DNA of 14,021 nt from Pseudomonadota bacterium (lineage in GTDB: Bacteria > Pseudomonadota > Alphaproteobacteria > Caulobacterales > Aquidulcibacteraceae): NCBI GenBank assembly GCA_023461135.1, contig JAEWNX010000353.1:1-14021 (forward strand). The letters run 5' to 3'. The first letter of the stretch is position 1, and the number at the start of each line of letters is the position of its first letter. Both the position numbers and the translations under genes were made by a program. The notes beneath the pieces are model-generated. The model searched no databases. It was not told the origin of the DNA and was given only the letters and a program-made list of their open reading frames with translations. Below are positions 1-6,779 of the stretch, piece after piece.

Positions 1-1
1 G

Positions 2-256
2 GGTTCGTGCGCGTTCCTTATGCCGATCTCGAGTCTTCGATTCGTGCGCTCCGAGCGGATCGATTTGCGTATCGTGCTGGGCATGGCGTTGGGCGGCATA
101 CCTGCGGTGCTGGTCGCCGCGTTCATCGTCAAATCCCTGGAGCTGGACGTCATTCGCTGGCTCGTCGTCGTGGTGGTCTTGTATGCCGCCGCCTTGTTGC
201 TCCGCGCCGCCTGGGCGTCCGAGAAAAAAACCAGCGCCGCGGGGGCGGCTACGTGA
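2..256 (+). CDS. TauE/SafE family sulfite exporter-like permease, C-terminal fragment
   Basis: This open frame enters from the left edge and stops at TGA 254-256, leaving 84 visible residues. After a short polar stretch (LRFVRSERIDLRIVLG) it shows two hydrophobic segments: one around GIPAVLVAAFIV, and one around RWLVVVVVLYAAALLL followed by a short charged and alanine-rich tail. The glycine-rich turn, then IVKSL, then RWLVV and the final transmembrane helix match the C-terminal end of TauE/SafE (formerly DUF81) permeases. These are inner-membrane proteins linked to export of sulfite, sulfoacetate or other organic anions; the substrate cannot be told from this fragment. The true start lies outside the window, and the internal ATG at 20 is not the start. 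The stop is 10 bases before the next gene, so the two may be co-transcribed. Confidence 0.72.
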   Translation, partial: GSCAFLMPISSLRFVRSERIDLRIVLGMALGGIPAVLVAAFIVKSLELDVIRWLVVVVVLYAAALLLRAAWASEKKTSAAGAAT

Positions 257-266
257 AGGAACGCCG

Positions 267-2018
267 ATGAAAGCCGCTTTTCTCGCCGCCATGTTTGCTC
301 TCGTGGTCGCAACGCCCGCAGCCGCGCAGACGGCCAATCAAGCGCTCACGCAGCTCTTCGAAGACGAGCGTGCGTTCACCTGGCGTGAGGATCCGCTCAC
401 GGCGACCGGCGATGGCGTGCATGACTATGACAATCGGCTGCCGTCGGTCACGCCCTCCGACTATGCGCGACGCGCCGCGCAGGACCAGGCCTTCATCGCA
501 CGCCTGCGCGCCATCGACCGCGCGGCGCTCTCGCATCAGCAGCAGGTGAGCTACGACCTCTTCGCCTTCATGGTCGGCCAGCGCGTGCAGCTTGCCCGCT
601 ACAACGAGTGGCGCCTGCCGATGAACAGCGACAGCGGCTTCTACTCGGAAATCCTGCAACTGCATGACGGCATGTCGCCGCGCACTGTGCGCGACTACGA
701 GAACTACATCGCGCGCCTCAACGACGTGCCGCGCTATTTCCGCGAACACACCGCCAATATGCGCCAAGGCATGCGCGAAGGCTTCACGCTGCCGTCGGAG
801 ATCGTCGGCGGCGTGCGCGATGTCATCGCTGGCTGGCGTTTTGAGAACACGGAAGCGACGCCGTTCTACCAGCCGTTCGCCAACTATCCCGACACGGTGC
901 CTGCTTCAGAACGCGCGCGCCTGACCACGGCGGGCCGCGCGGCGATAGCCAACGCCGTCATCCCCGCCTTCGGCGAGTTCCAGACCTTCTTCGTCAACGA
1001 ATACGCGCCGCGGGCGCGCACCAGCATCGCCGCGACGCGCTTGCCGAACGGGCGCGCTTACTATGCCGATCTCGTCCGCTATTTCACGACGCTGCCAGAC
1101 GCCACGCCGCAATCGATCCACCGCACCGGTCTCGCCGAAGTCCGCCGCATTCGCGCCGAGATGGAAGCCATCGTGCGCGAGGTGGGGTACGACGGCACAT
1201 TCTCGGAATTCCTCACGTATTTGCGCACCGATCCGCAATTCTATCCGCGCACGCCGGAGGAGCTGCTCCACCGCGCCGCCTGGATCACGCGCGAGATCGA
1301 CGGCCATCTCCCGGAATATTTCGGCCGCTTGCCGCGTACGCCGTACACGGTTGAGCCCGTGCCGGACGCGTTCGCGCCGAACTACACGGCCGGGCGCTAC
1401 AATCCCGGCCCGCTTGGCGCCGCCGGCACATATTGGGTGAACACCTACGCGCTCAACACACGCCCGCTCTACAATCTGCCCGCACTCACCGCGCACGAAG
1501 CGGCGCCCGGCCATCACATTCAGGGCGCGCTCGCGCGCGAGCTGACCGGCCTGCCGCGCTTCCGGCTCAACTTCTATCCGCATGCGTTCGGCGAAGGGTG
1601 GGGGCTGTATTCCGAGCGGCTCGCGGGCGAGATGGGTATCTATCACACGCCCTACGAACGCTTCGGTCAGCTCACCTACGAGATGTGGCGTGCGTGCCGC
1701 CTCGTCGTCGATACAGGCATGCATTCGATGGGCTGGTCGCGCCAACGCGCGCTAGATTATCTGGCGGCGAACACCGCACTTTCCACGCACGAGATCCGCA
1801 CCGAAGTGGATCGCTACATCGGCTGGCCCGGCCAAGCGCTCGCTTACAAGATCGGCGAACTAAAGATCGTCGAACTGCGGCAGCGCGCGCAAACCGCGCT
1901 AGGCGAACGCTTCGACATCCGCGCCTATCACGACGCCGTGCTGGCGAACGGTGGCGTGACGCTGCCGGTGCTGGAACAGGAGATCGACGCTTACATCGCT
2001 GCGGCGCGAGCGCAGTAA
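267..2018 (+). CDS. Secreted DUF885 family protein (HExxPGHH metallopeptidase-like)
   Basis: The protein has 583 residues. I chose ATG 267 because GAAGGA (255-260) lies six bases upstream and because it opens a clean signal peptide (MKAAFLAAMFALVVATPAAAQ, probable cut after AAA). Starting at 183 would bury this signal. The mature part is a mostly helical DUF885 protein. Its signature is HEAAPGHH at residues 410-417, the family's zincin-like motif, with H410, E411 and H417 the likely metal-site or catalytic residues. A second conserved block, FGEGWGLYSE, follows shortly after. Length is normal for the family. By family knowledge it would be an exported or periplasmic metal-dependent hydrolase or peptidase; the substrate is unknown. 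Its TAA stop abuts, with no spare base, the stop of the convergent upp gene. Confidence 0.9.
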   Translation: MKAAFLAAMFALVVATPAAAQTANQALTQLFEDERAFTWREDPLTATGDGVHDYDNRLPSVTPSDYARRAAQDQAFIARLRAIDRAALSHQQQVSYDLFAFMVGQRVQLARYNEWRLPMNSDSGFYSEILQLHDGMSPRTVRDYENYIARLNDVPRYFREHTANMRQGMREGFTLPSEIVGGVRDVIAGWRFENTEATPFYQPFANYPDTVPASERARLTTAGRAAIANAVIPAFGEFQTFFVNEYAPRARTSIAATRLPNGRAYYADLVRYFTTLPDATPQSIHRTGLAEVRRIRAEMEAIVREVGYDGTFSEFLTYLRTDPQFYPRTPEELLHRAAWITREIDGHLPEYFGRLPRTPYTVEPVPDAFAPNYTAGRYNPGPLGAAGTYWVNTYALNTRPLYNLPALTAHEAAPGHHIQGALARELTGLPRFRLNFYPHAFGEGWGLYSERLAGEMGIYHTPYERFGQLTYEMWRACRLVVDTGMHSMGWSRQRALDYLAANTALSTHEIRTEVDRYIGWPGQALAYKIGELKIVELRQRAQTALGERFDIRAYHDAVLANGGVTLPVLEQEIDAYIAAARAQ

Positions 2019-2648
2019 TCACTTCGTCCCGTAAATGCGGTCTCCCGCGTCGCCGAGGCCGGGCACGATGTAGCTGTGGCCGTTGAGCCCTTCATCGACC
2101 GAAGCCGCCCAGATCGGCACGTCTGGGTGGTGGCTGCGCACGATGTCGACGCCTTGCGGGGACGCCACCACGCACACGAAGCGAATCTGCGTTACGCCAT
2201 GCTCCTTCAGCCGGTCGATCGCGGCGACGGCCGTGTGCCCGGTCGCCAGCATCGGATCGATCACGATGACCAGCCGCTCCGCCACATCCAGCGGCGCCTT
2301 GAAATAGTATTCGACGGCTTTCAGCGTCTTGGGCTCGCGATAAAGCCCGATGTGCGCGACACGCGCGGACGGCACCAGCTCCAGCATGCCCTCAAGCAAG
2401 CCCATGCCTGCGCGCAAGATGGGTGCGAACACGAGTTTCTTGCCGGCAATTGTCTTGCCGGTCATGCGCGCCACGGGCGTTTCGACCTCCACGTCTTCCA
2501 GTGGCAGATCGCGCGTAACCTCGTAGCACAGCAGCACGCTGATCTCGCGCAGCAGCGCGCGAAAGGAACGCGTCGAGGTTTCCTTGTCACGCAGGATGGT
2601 GAGCTTGTGCTGCACCAAGGGATGATCGACGACCGTGACGCCTTGCAT
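2019..2648 (-). CDS. upp: Uracil phosphoribosyltransferase
   Basis: The enzyme has 209 residues and makes UMP from uracil and PRPP in the cytosol. The PRPP-binding loop is [10 protein letters not shown] at residues 131-140, where many family members have GGS in place of GHT. The uracil-binding C-terminal block [17 protein letters not shown] ends the protein. The N-terminal block with [13 protein letters not shown] and the APILRAGMG block (75-83) are also typical. ATG 2648 was chosen because it shares its A with the TGA of the upstream DUF1688 gene (TGATG), a classic coupling arrangement; a TTG one codon upstream is possible but less likely. As last gene of an overlapping trio with URC1- and URC4-type genes, it likely serves as the URC6 step, ribosylating uracil before breakdown rather than only salvaging it. 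That role is inferred from context. Confidence 0.96.
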   Translation of the reverse strand: MQGVTVVDHPLVQHKLTILRDKETSTRSFRALLREISVLLCYEVTRDLPLEDVEVETPVARMTGKTIAGKKLVFAPILRAGMGLLEGMLELVPSARVAHIGLYREPKTLKAVEYYFKAPLDVAERLVIVIDPMLATGHTAVAAIDRLKEHGVTQIRFVCVVASPQGVDIVRSHHPDVPIWAASVDEGLNGHSYIVPGLGDAGDRIYGTK

Positions 2649-3865
2649 CAAAACACCGTTCCGTCGCTGTGAATGAGAATGGGAGGGCCGCCGTCCGTGC
2701 GTTTCTCACGCGCGATAGCACGCCCTGCCGCCCACGTGCCGCCTTCGAGCACGCGCGCGAGCGGGAATTCCGCGGCCGATACGCCAAGCCGGTCACGCAC
2801 CGGCGGCGCGATGCGATCGAGCAGCGCCACCGTGAGAGAGCGCCAGATGACGACAAACGCATCGCTCACGTCATGTTGCTTGACGAGATCGGCGCTATCG
2901 CGCGGACTGAGCACACCCATATCGACGAAGAGCCCGCCATTGCGATACTCCGCCAGCCCAGTGAGGCCATCGATATCGACGACGCGCAGGCCAGCGCGCT
3001 CCAGCGGCTCGATCAGCGAGTAGGCAAGCCATTGCGAGAGCTTGTGCAGCGGCACAAAGCCTAAGTCGCCCACTTTCCAGCAATCGCCAAGCGGCGCGCC
3101 ATCGAGCGACGGCCGGTTCTCCCAAATCGGTCCGAGCGCTTCGAGCAGCACGTCGAGGATCGTGGGCGCATCAATCGCGCCATCGGCTGCGCGCGCTTGC
3201 AGCACATCGTAAAGCCCGCCTGGCCGAGGCCTATCCGCACGCGAGAAGAGATCGCCACGCGCGTCGACTTGCGCGGCGAGGCGATTAAGCAGACGCGCGC
3301 GCCCGTTCAGGCCGGCGAGCGGTTTGCGGTCTGTGACCTGAAACGCATCCGCGAGCTCTGCCGCATCAAACCGCGCCAAGGCCTCGGCGTCCGCGCGCAA
3401 TGGGTCGCTCGGGTCGGCGGAAAATCCGCCCCATTCAAATAATCTGAGGCTTGCGAGCGCCAATCCCTCGGAGCGCGTCGCGACCATGCCGCTCGTGGAA
3501 TCGGCATAACGCCAGGCGCCGCCGGCGCCGGCATCGAGCAGCACGGAGGTGATCGCGAGATCGAACTCCGCGCGTGCGCGCGCATGTTCGTCTCGCCACT
3601 GCGCCGCGCTGCGTATCTCCGCCCAGAAATCCGCGCCGCCGAATGCAAAGTGACGCCAACGCGCGTGAAATGGGACGTTGAGATCGGGATAGCGCTTGCG
3701 GATGATGGCGGCGACATAGTCAGCGCAAGCCGGCAGTGCATCGAGACTGAGGCGCCATTCGCTCAGGTCGTCAGCGTGGGCGCGCGCGAAGAGTTCGTCC
3801 GCCTTCGCACGCACCGCGCCGGCCGACAGCAGCGCGCGAGCGGGTTCAGAAGTCTTTGAGGTCAC
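2648..3865 (-). CDS. urc4: DUF1688 / URC4 (urg3) family protein, uracil catabolism
   Basis: The protein has 405 residues, full length for DUF1688. Blocks I associate with the family include [11 protein letters not shown] near the N-terminus, [10 protein letters not shown] (64-73), [12 protein letters not shown] (109-120), [14 protein letters not shown] (300-313), [13 protein letters not shown] (373-385) and the terminal SDGTVF. There is no signal peptide or membrane helix, so it should be cytosolic. In the yeast Lachancea kluyveri the homologue URC4 is needed for growth on uracil as nitrogen source, and mutants accumulate ribosylurea, so it probably acts late, on ring-opened ribosylated intermediates. 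Its exact chemistry is not settled as far as I know. It starts at GTG 3865, with its first 20 bases overlapping the end of the URC1-type gene. It ends in the TGATG overlap with upp. Both overlaps argue for one mRNA and coupled translation. Confidence 0.9.
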   Translation of the reverse strand: MTSKTSEPARALLSAGAVRAKADELFARAHADDLSEWRLSLDALPACADYVAAIIRKRYPDLNVPFHARWRHFAFGGADFWAEIRSAAQWRDEHARARAEFDLAITSVLLDAGAGGAWRYADSTSGMVATRSEGLALASLRLFEWGGFSADPSDPLRADAEALARFDAAELADAFQVTDRKPLAGLNGRARLLNRLAAQVDARGDLFSRADRPRPGGLYDVLQARAADGAIDAPTILDVLLEALGPIWENRPSLDGAPLGDCWKVGDLGFVPLHKLSQWLAYSLIEPLERAGLRVVDIDGLTGLAEYRNGGLFVDMGVLSPRDSADLVKQHDVSDAFVVIWRSLTVALLDRIAPPVRDRLGVSAAEFPLARVLEGGTWAAGRAIAREKRTDGGPPILIHSDGTVF

Positions 3866-5096
3866 GCCCGATCACGCGGGTCAAATCGGCTTCGCTCGAT
3901 GCAGGATCGGCGCTGAAATAGCCGGCAGCTTTCTTGGCTTCCAGCTCGACGCTCGCATCCGGGGGCACCAGCTCCGGAGGGATCGCCACGCGCTCGCGGA
4001 TCTCGATGCCGCTGGCGACAATCGGCTCGTACTTCATGTTCGACATGGAGATGAAGCGATCGATCCGCGTGATGCCGAGCCAATGCAGCACATCCGGCAT
4101 CAATTGCTGGAAGCGCGCATCCTGCACGCCGGCCACGCACTCCGTGCGCTCGAAGTACGTCGCCGCCTGATCGCCGCCCGGTTGGCGCTTGCGCGCATTG
4201 TAAACGAGGAATTTTGTCACTTCGCCGAGCGCGCGCCCCTCCTTGCGATTGTACACAATGAGCCCCGCGCCGCCGCTTTGCGCTTCGCGCACGCATTCTT
4301 CGATGCCGTGCGTGAGGTAGGGGCGGCAGGTGCAGATGTCGGAGCCGAACACGTCCGAGCCGTTGCACTCATCATGCACGCGGCAGGCCAGCGTGCGCTG
4401 AGTATCGGCGACGGCGGCGGGATCGCCAAAGACATAAAGCGTGATGCCGCCAATCGGCGGCAGGAATACGCTGAGGTCCGGCCGCGTGACCAGCTCGGGG
4501 TACATCCCGCCCGTCTGCTCGAACAAGGTGTGGCGCAGCTTCTCTTCGTTCACGCCAAAGCGCGCCGCGACGCCGGGCAAATGCCACACGGGATCGATCG
4601 CCGCTTTCGTCACCGCGACATCGCCGCCTTCATGCACGATATCGCCATCGACTTTGAGTCGTCCCAAGCGGATCGCTTCCCGCAACTCGGGCAACGTCAG
4701 CCGTGCTTTCGTCACAGCTATCGTCGGGCGAATATCCACGCCCGCGTCGATCTCCGCTTTGAACGCGTCGGCGACCAAGTGGCCCCACGGATCGAGCGAG
4801 ACGATTTTCGCCGGATCGCCCCACTGCGGAAACGGGCCGAACGAAACGACGGGAGACGTGTTCGTGAGATCAGGGCGTGCGCCCGCCGCCATCGCGCCGG
4901 ACGAAACAGCAAGCGCGCGATACACGGAGTACGAGCCGCCATGCGCGCCGATCGCGTTGCGGTCGGCCGAGACGGAGCCGATGACCGGCCCACGCTCGCG
5001 CGCCGTCGGCGCGCCCCAATGAATCGGAAACTTCAGCCGCGCGCCCGCGCCAGGATGGGACGTCAGACGGATGTGGCCGATGCGGTTTTCGGACAT
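3846..5096 (-). CDS. urc1: GTP cyclohydrolase II-like protein, URC1 type
   Basis: The protein has 416 residues, about twice the length of a stand-alone RibA. The C-terminal half (about 205-395) is the RibA fold. It keeps the three zinc cysteines C244, C255 and C257 in the C-x10-C-T-C spacing, followed by RPYL. Aligned by eye with E. coli RibA it keeps the catalytic tyrosine (Y299) and arginine (R328), plus the NRKEGRALGEVTKF block. The RibA segment NNPKKVE is replaced by SNMKYEP (352-358). The N-terminal ~200 residues have no counterpart in RibA and contain no DHBP synthase signature that I can see. This layout matches fungal URC1, which acts on a ribosylated uracil derivative rather than on GTP for riboflavin. 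ATG 5096 has no clear Shine-Dalgarno. The overlap with urc4 supports the URC role, but a genome annotator could call it ribA. Confidence 0.88.
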   Translation of the reverse strand: MSENRIGHIRLTSHPGAGARLKFPIHWGAPTARERGPVIGSVSADRNAIGAHGGSYSVYRALAVSSGAMAAGARPDLTNTSPVVSFGPFPQWGDPAKIVSLDPWGHLVADAFKAEIDAGVDIRPTIAVTKARLTLPELREAIRLGRLKVDGDIVHEGGDVAVTKAAIDPVWHLPGVAARFGVNEEKLRHTLFEQTGGMYPELVTRPDLSVFLPPIGGITLYVFGDPAAVADTQRTLACRVHDECNGSDVFGSDICTCRPYLTHGIEECVREAQSGGAGLIVYNRKEGRALGEVTKFLVYNARKRQPGGDQAATYFERTECVAGVQDARFQQLMPDVLHWLGITRIDRFISMSNMKYEPIVASGIEIRERVAIPPELVPPDASVELEAKKAAGYFSADPASSEADLTRVIGRDLKDF

Positions 5097-5108
5097 GCAA
5101 CAAACTAG

Positions 5109-5123
5109 AGCGCAGAACGCGCT
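5109..5123. repeat. Short inverted repeat upstream of urc1
   Basis: AGCGC and GCGCT flank a five-base loop (AGAAC) just upstream of ATG 5096. It could be a small mRNA hairpin or a regulator site in the leader of the URC operon. With only five-base arms in GC-rich DNA, chance is a fair explanation. Confidence 0.2.
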
Positions 5124-5134
5124 TCAATCTTGTT

Positions 5135-5163
5135 AATGTGGTCCTGCGGCGAGAGCTTGGCAA
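5135..5163 (-). promoter_or_regulatory. Possible promoter for the urc1-urc4-upp operon
   Basis: On the minus strand TTGCCA (5163-5158) resembles a -35 box, with five of six bases matching TTGACA. It is followed after 17 bases by CACATT (5140-5135), a weak -10 with three of six. This would start transcription about 30-35 bases upstream of ATG 5096. The region lies in the only gap (89 bases) before the URC trio. The -10 match is poor, so read-through from the DUF72 gene remains possible. Confidence 0.2.
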
Positions 5164-5165
5164 GC

Positions 5166-5181
5166 AGGCGCCCGCGCGCCT
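5166..5181 (-). terminator. Candidate hairpin terminator after the DUF72 gene
   Basis: AGGCGC and GCGCCT pair perfectly around a four-base loop, four bases past the DUF72 stop codon on the minus strand. No T-run follows, so it would be at best a weak or Rho-assisted terminator. It may instead protect the 3' end of the upstream mRNA. Its place between the crotonase-DUF72 pair and the URC genes fits an operon boundary. Confidence 0.28.
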
Positions 5182-5185
5182 TGGT

Positions 5186-5923
5186 TCACGCTTTCAGGAT
5201 ATCCAGCATCGCCATCGCCGCGGCTGGGTTGCGTTCTTTTGCGCCGCTGATGAAATAGAGAAACACGTCGCCGCTTTTCTCCCAATCGCGCGCGGTTTGC
5301 GCCCACTTCCTGAGCCCAGCTTTGGAATAGCCCGTTGGTTCATCGGCTTGCGTGAGCTCAAGCCGCGCGTACGAGAAATCCGCCGTCGGCTCCATGATGA
5401 GCGGATGCTTTTCCGACTCTACGGTGACGACAGCGATGTTCCGCTCACGCGCGATCTTCAGGAACGATTCATCCTGGAAGCTGGCGTGCCGCACTTCGAG
5501 CGCGTGGCGGAGCGGAACATCTTTCACCTTCTCCGGCAGCATGTCGAAGTACGCGTTCATCTCGTCGGCATCGAACTTTTTGTACGGCGCCATCTGCCAG
5601 AAGATCGGCCCGAGCTTGGCGCCCAATTCACTGACGCCGCTATTGAAGAACCACTCGATCGACTCTTTCGCCTCGCGCAAATCCTTGCGCTGCACCGCCG
5701 CGCGTGGCGCCTTTACGGAGAACATGAAGCCCTTCGGCGTCGCCTCCGCCCATTTCCGAAACGAGGCCGCGCTTTGCGTGCGATAGAAGGTGGCGTTGAT
5801 CTCGATCGCCGTCAGCTTGCTCGCCGCGTACTCAAGCTGCTTGGCCTTGGCGAGATCGGACGGGTAGAACGTCTCCTCCCAGGGCTCGAAACTCCAGCCG
5901 CCGACGCCGACCCGGATCGTCAT
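5186..5923 (-). CDS. DUF72 domain-containing protein
   Basis: The protein has 245 residues, the normal size for the DUF72 (YecE-like) family, a TIM-barrel fold of unknown function. Visible signatures are GVGGWSFEPWEETFYP near the N-terminus, EINATFY at 41-47, the KGFMFSVKAPR block, GAKLGPIFWQMAP, and the EVRHASF block in the second half. The usual C-terminal YFNND is replaced by YFISGAKERNPAAA, a variant I believe occurs in alphaproteobacteria. There is no signal peptide, so it should be cytosolic. ATG 5923 was chosen because it follows the stop of the crotonase gene by a single base (TGA-G-ATG) and directly opens the conserved GVGGW strand; the longer open frame reading back to 6052 only overlaps the crotonase gene. 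The tight spacing indicates one transcript with the crotonase gene. I cannot infer a function beyond the family. Confidence 0.9.
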   Translation of the reverse strand: MTIRVGVGGWSFEPWEETFYPSDLAKAKQLEYAASKLTAIEINATFYRTQSAASFRKWAEATPKGFMFSVKAPRAAVQRKDLREAKESIEWFFNSGVSELGAKLGPIFWQMAPYKKFDADEMNAYFDMLPEKVKDVPLRHALEVRHASFQDESFLKIARERNIAVVTVESEKHPLIMEPTADFSYARLELTQADEPTGYSKAGLRKWAQTARDWEKSGDVFLYFISGAKERNPAAAMAMLDILKA

Positions 5924-5924
5924 C

Positions 5925-6725
5925 TCATTCGCCCGTGAATTTCGGCGCACGTTTCTCGGTGAACGCGTCCACCGCTTCCTTGTGGTCGCGCGTCTCGTGC
6001 GCGAGCGCTTGAAACGCGGCGGAGAGTTCGAGCACGTCCGCGAGCCGCCCATGCTGCGCCTCTCGCAGGAGACGCTTCGCCAGTCGCACCGTGCGCGGCG
6101 GATTCACCGCAACGCGCTCGGCCAGCGTCATTGCCTCGTGCATCAGGCTCTCATCGGCGACCACCTTGTTCACCAGCCCGATGCGATGCGCCTCCGCGGC
6201 GTCAATCGTATCGCCAGTCAGGATGAGCTCGGCCGCGTGAGTCGCGCCGATCGCGTTTGTCAGGATCCACGCGCCGCCATCGCCGGGAATGATGCCCACC
6301 TTCACGAAGCTCGACGCCATCTTCGCGTTCACCGCCGCGATGCGCATGTCGCAGAGAATAGCGATGTCGAGACCCAAGCCAATCGCGGGGCCGTTGATCG
6401 CGGCGATGGTCGCCACTTCCACGTCCGCCAGCGCCTTGATGATCGCGTGCACGCCGCGGCGATAGTTCGCGCGTGTGCCGTCCGGCGTTGCGCGCGGGCC
6501 GATGCCGGAGCGTTCGCGGATCGCCTTCAGATCGCCGCCCGAGCAGAACGCCTTTCCCGCGCCCGTCAGCACAACGGCGTTGATATCCGCATCGTCATTC
6601 GCTTTCCACAAGGCGCCGGCGAGGTCGTCGCAATCCTGCTGCGTGCCGATGGCGTTGCGGGCCTCGGGCTTGTTCAGCGTGATCGTGGCGATGCGGCCAT
6701 TCTTTTCGTACGTGGCGAACGTCAT
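5925..6725 (-). CDS. Enoyl-CoA hydratase/isomerase (crotonase) family protein with atypical active site
   Basis: The protein has 266 residues and a full crotonase fold. The oxyanion-hole blocks are present: AFCSGGDLK (59-67) and NGPAIGLGLDIA (111-122). CoA thioesters are the expected ligands, in the cytosol. Aligned by eye with rat mitochondrial hydratase, the two catalytic glutamates are not kept: the E144 position is D120 and the E164 position is F140. An aspartate, D149, sits in PGDGGAW where hydratases have PGAGGT, close to the acidic residue used by some isomerases of the fold. It is therefore probably not a standard enoyl-CoA hydratase; isomerase, hydrolase or lyase activity is as likely. 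ATG 6725 has GGAG seven bases upstream. It is followed one base later by the DUF72 gene. The nearby liu operon is a tempting but unproven functional link. Confidence 0.92.
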   Translation of the reverse strand: MTFATYEKNGRIATITLNKPEARNAIGTQQDCDDLAGALWKANDDADINAVVLTGAGKAFCSGGDLKAIRERSGIGPRATPDGTRANYRRGVHAIIKALADVEVATIAAINGPAIGLGLDIAILCDMRIAAVNAKMASSFVKVGIIPGDGGAWILTNAIGATHAAELILTGDTIDAAEAHRIGLVNKVVADESLMHEAMTLAERVAVNPPRTVRLAKRLLREAQHGRLADVLELSAAFQALAHETRDHKEAVDAFTEKRAPKFTGE

Positions 6726-6759
6726 GTGAAACTCCGGTGTTGGCCGGGCTTAGACCATC

Positions 6760-6771
6760 CGCTGAAGAGCG
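6760..6771 (-). terminator. Weak hairpin after the lipoprotein gene
   Basis: CGCT and AGCG pair around GAAG in the 54-base gap between the lipoprotein stop (6780) and the crotonase start (6725). The stem is only four pairs and no T-run follows, so this is a marginal terminator call. The only other thing I see in the gap is the Shine-Dalgarno GGAG of the crotonase gene. Confidence 0.12.
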
Positions 6772-6779
6772 ACAATTGC

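Noticed and set aside
183..266. An N-terminal extension of the DUF885 protein from the upstream start at 183
   Set aside because: It overlaps the permease gene, would bury the signal peptide, and ignores the well-spaced Shine-Dalgarno before ATG 267.
906..1745. A 279-codon minus-strand open frame opposite the DUF885 gene
   Set aside because: It is a shadow of a gene with signal peptide, Shine-Dalgarno and HExxPGHH motif.
4083..5108. A 341-codon plus-strand open frame opposite urc1
   Set aside because: It mirrors a strongly supported gene with intact RibA motifs, and its product is low-complexity and histidine/arginine-rich.
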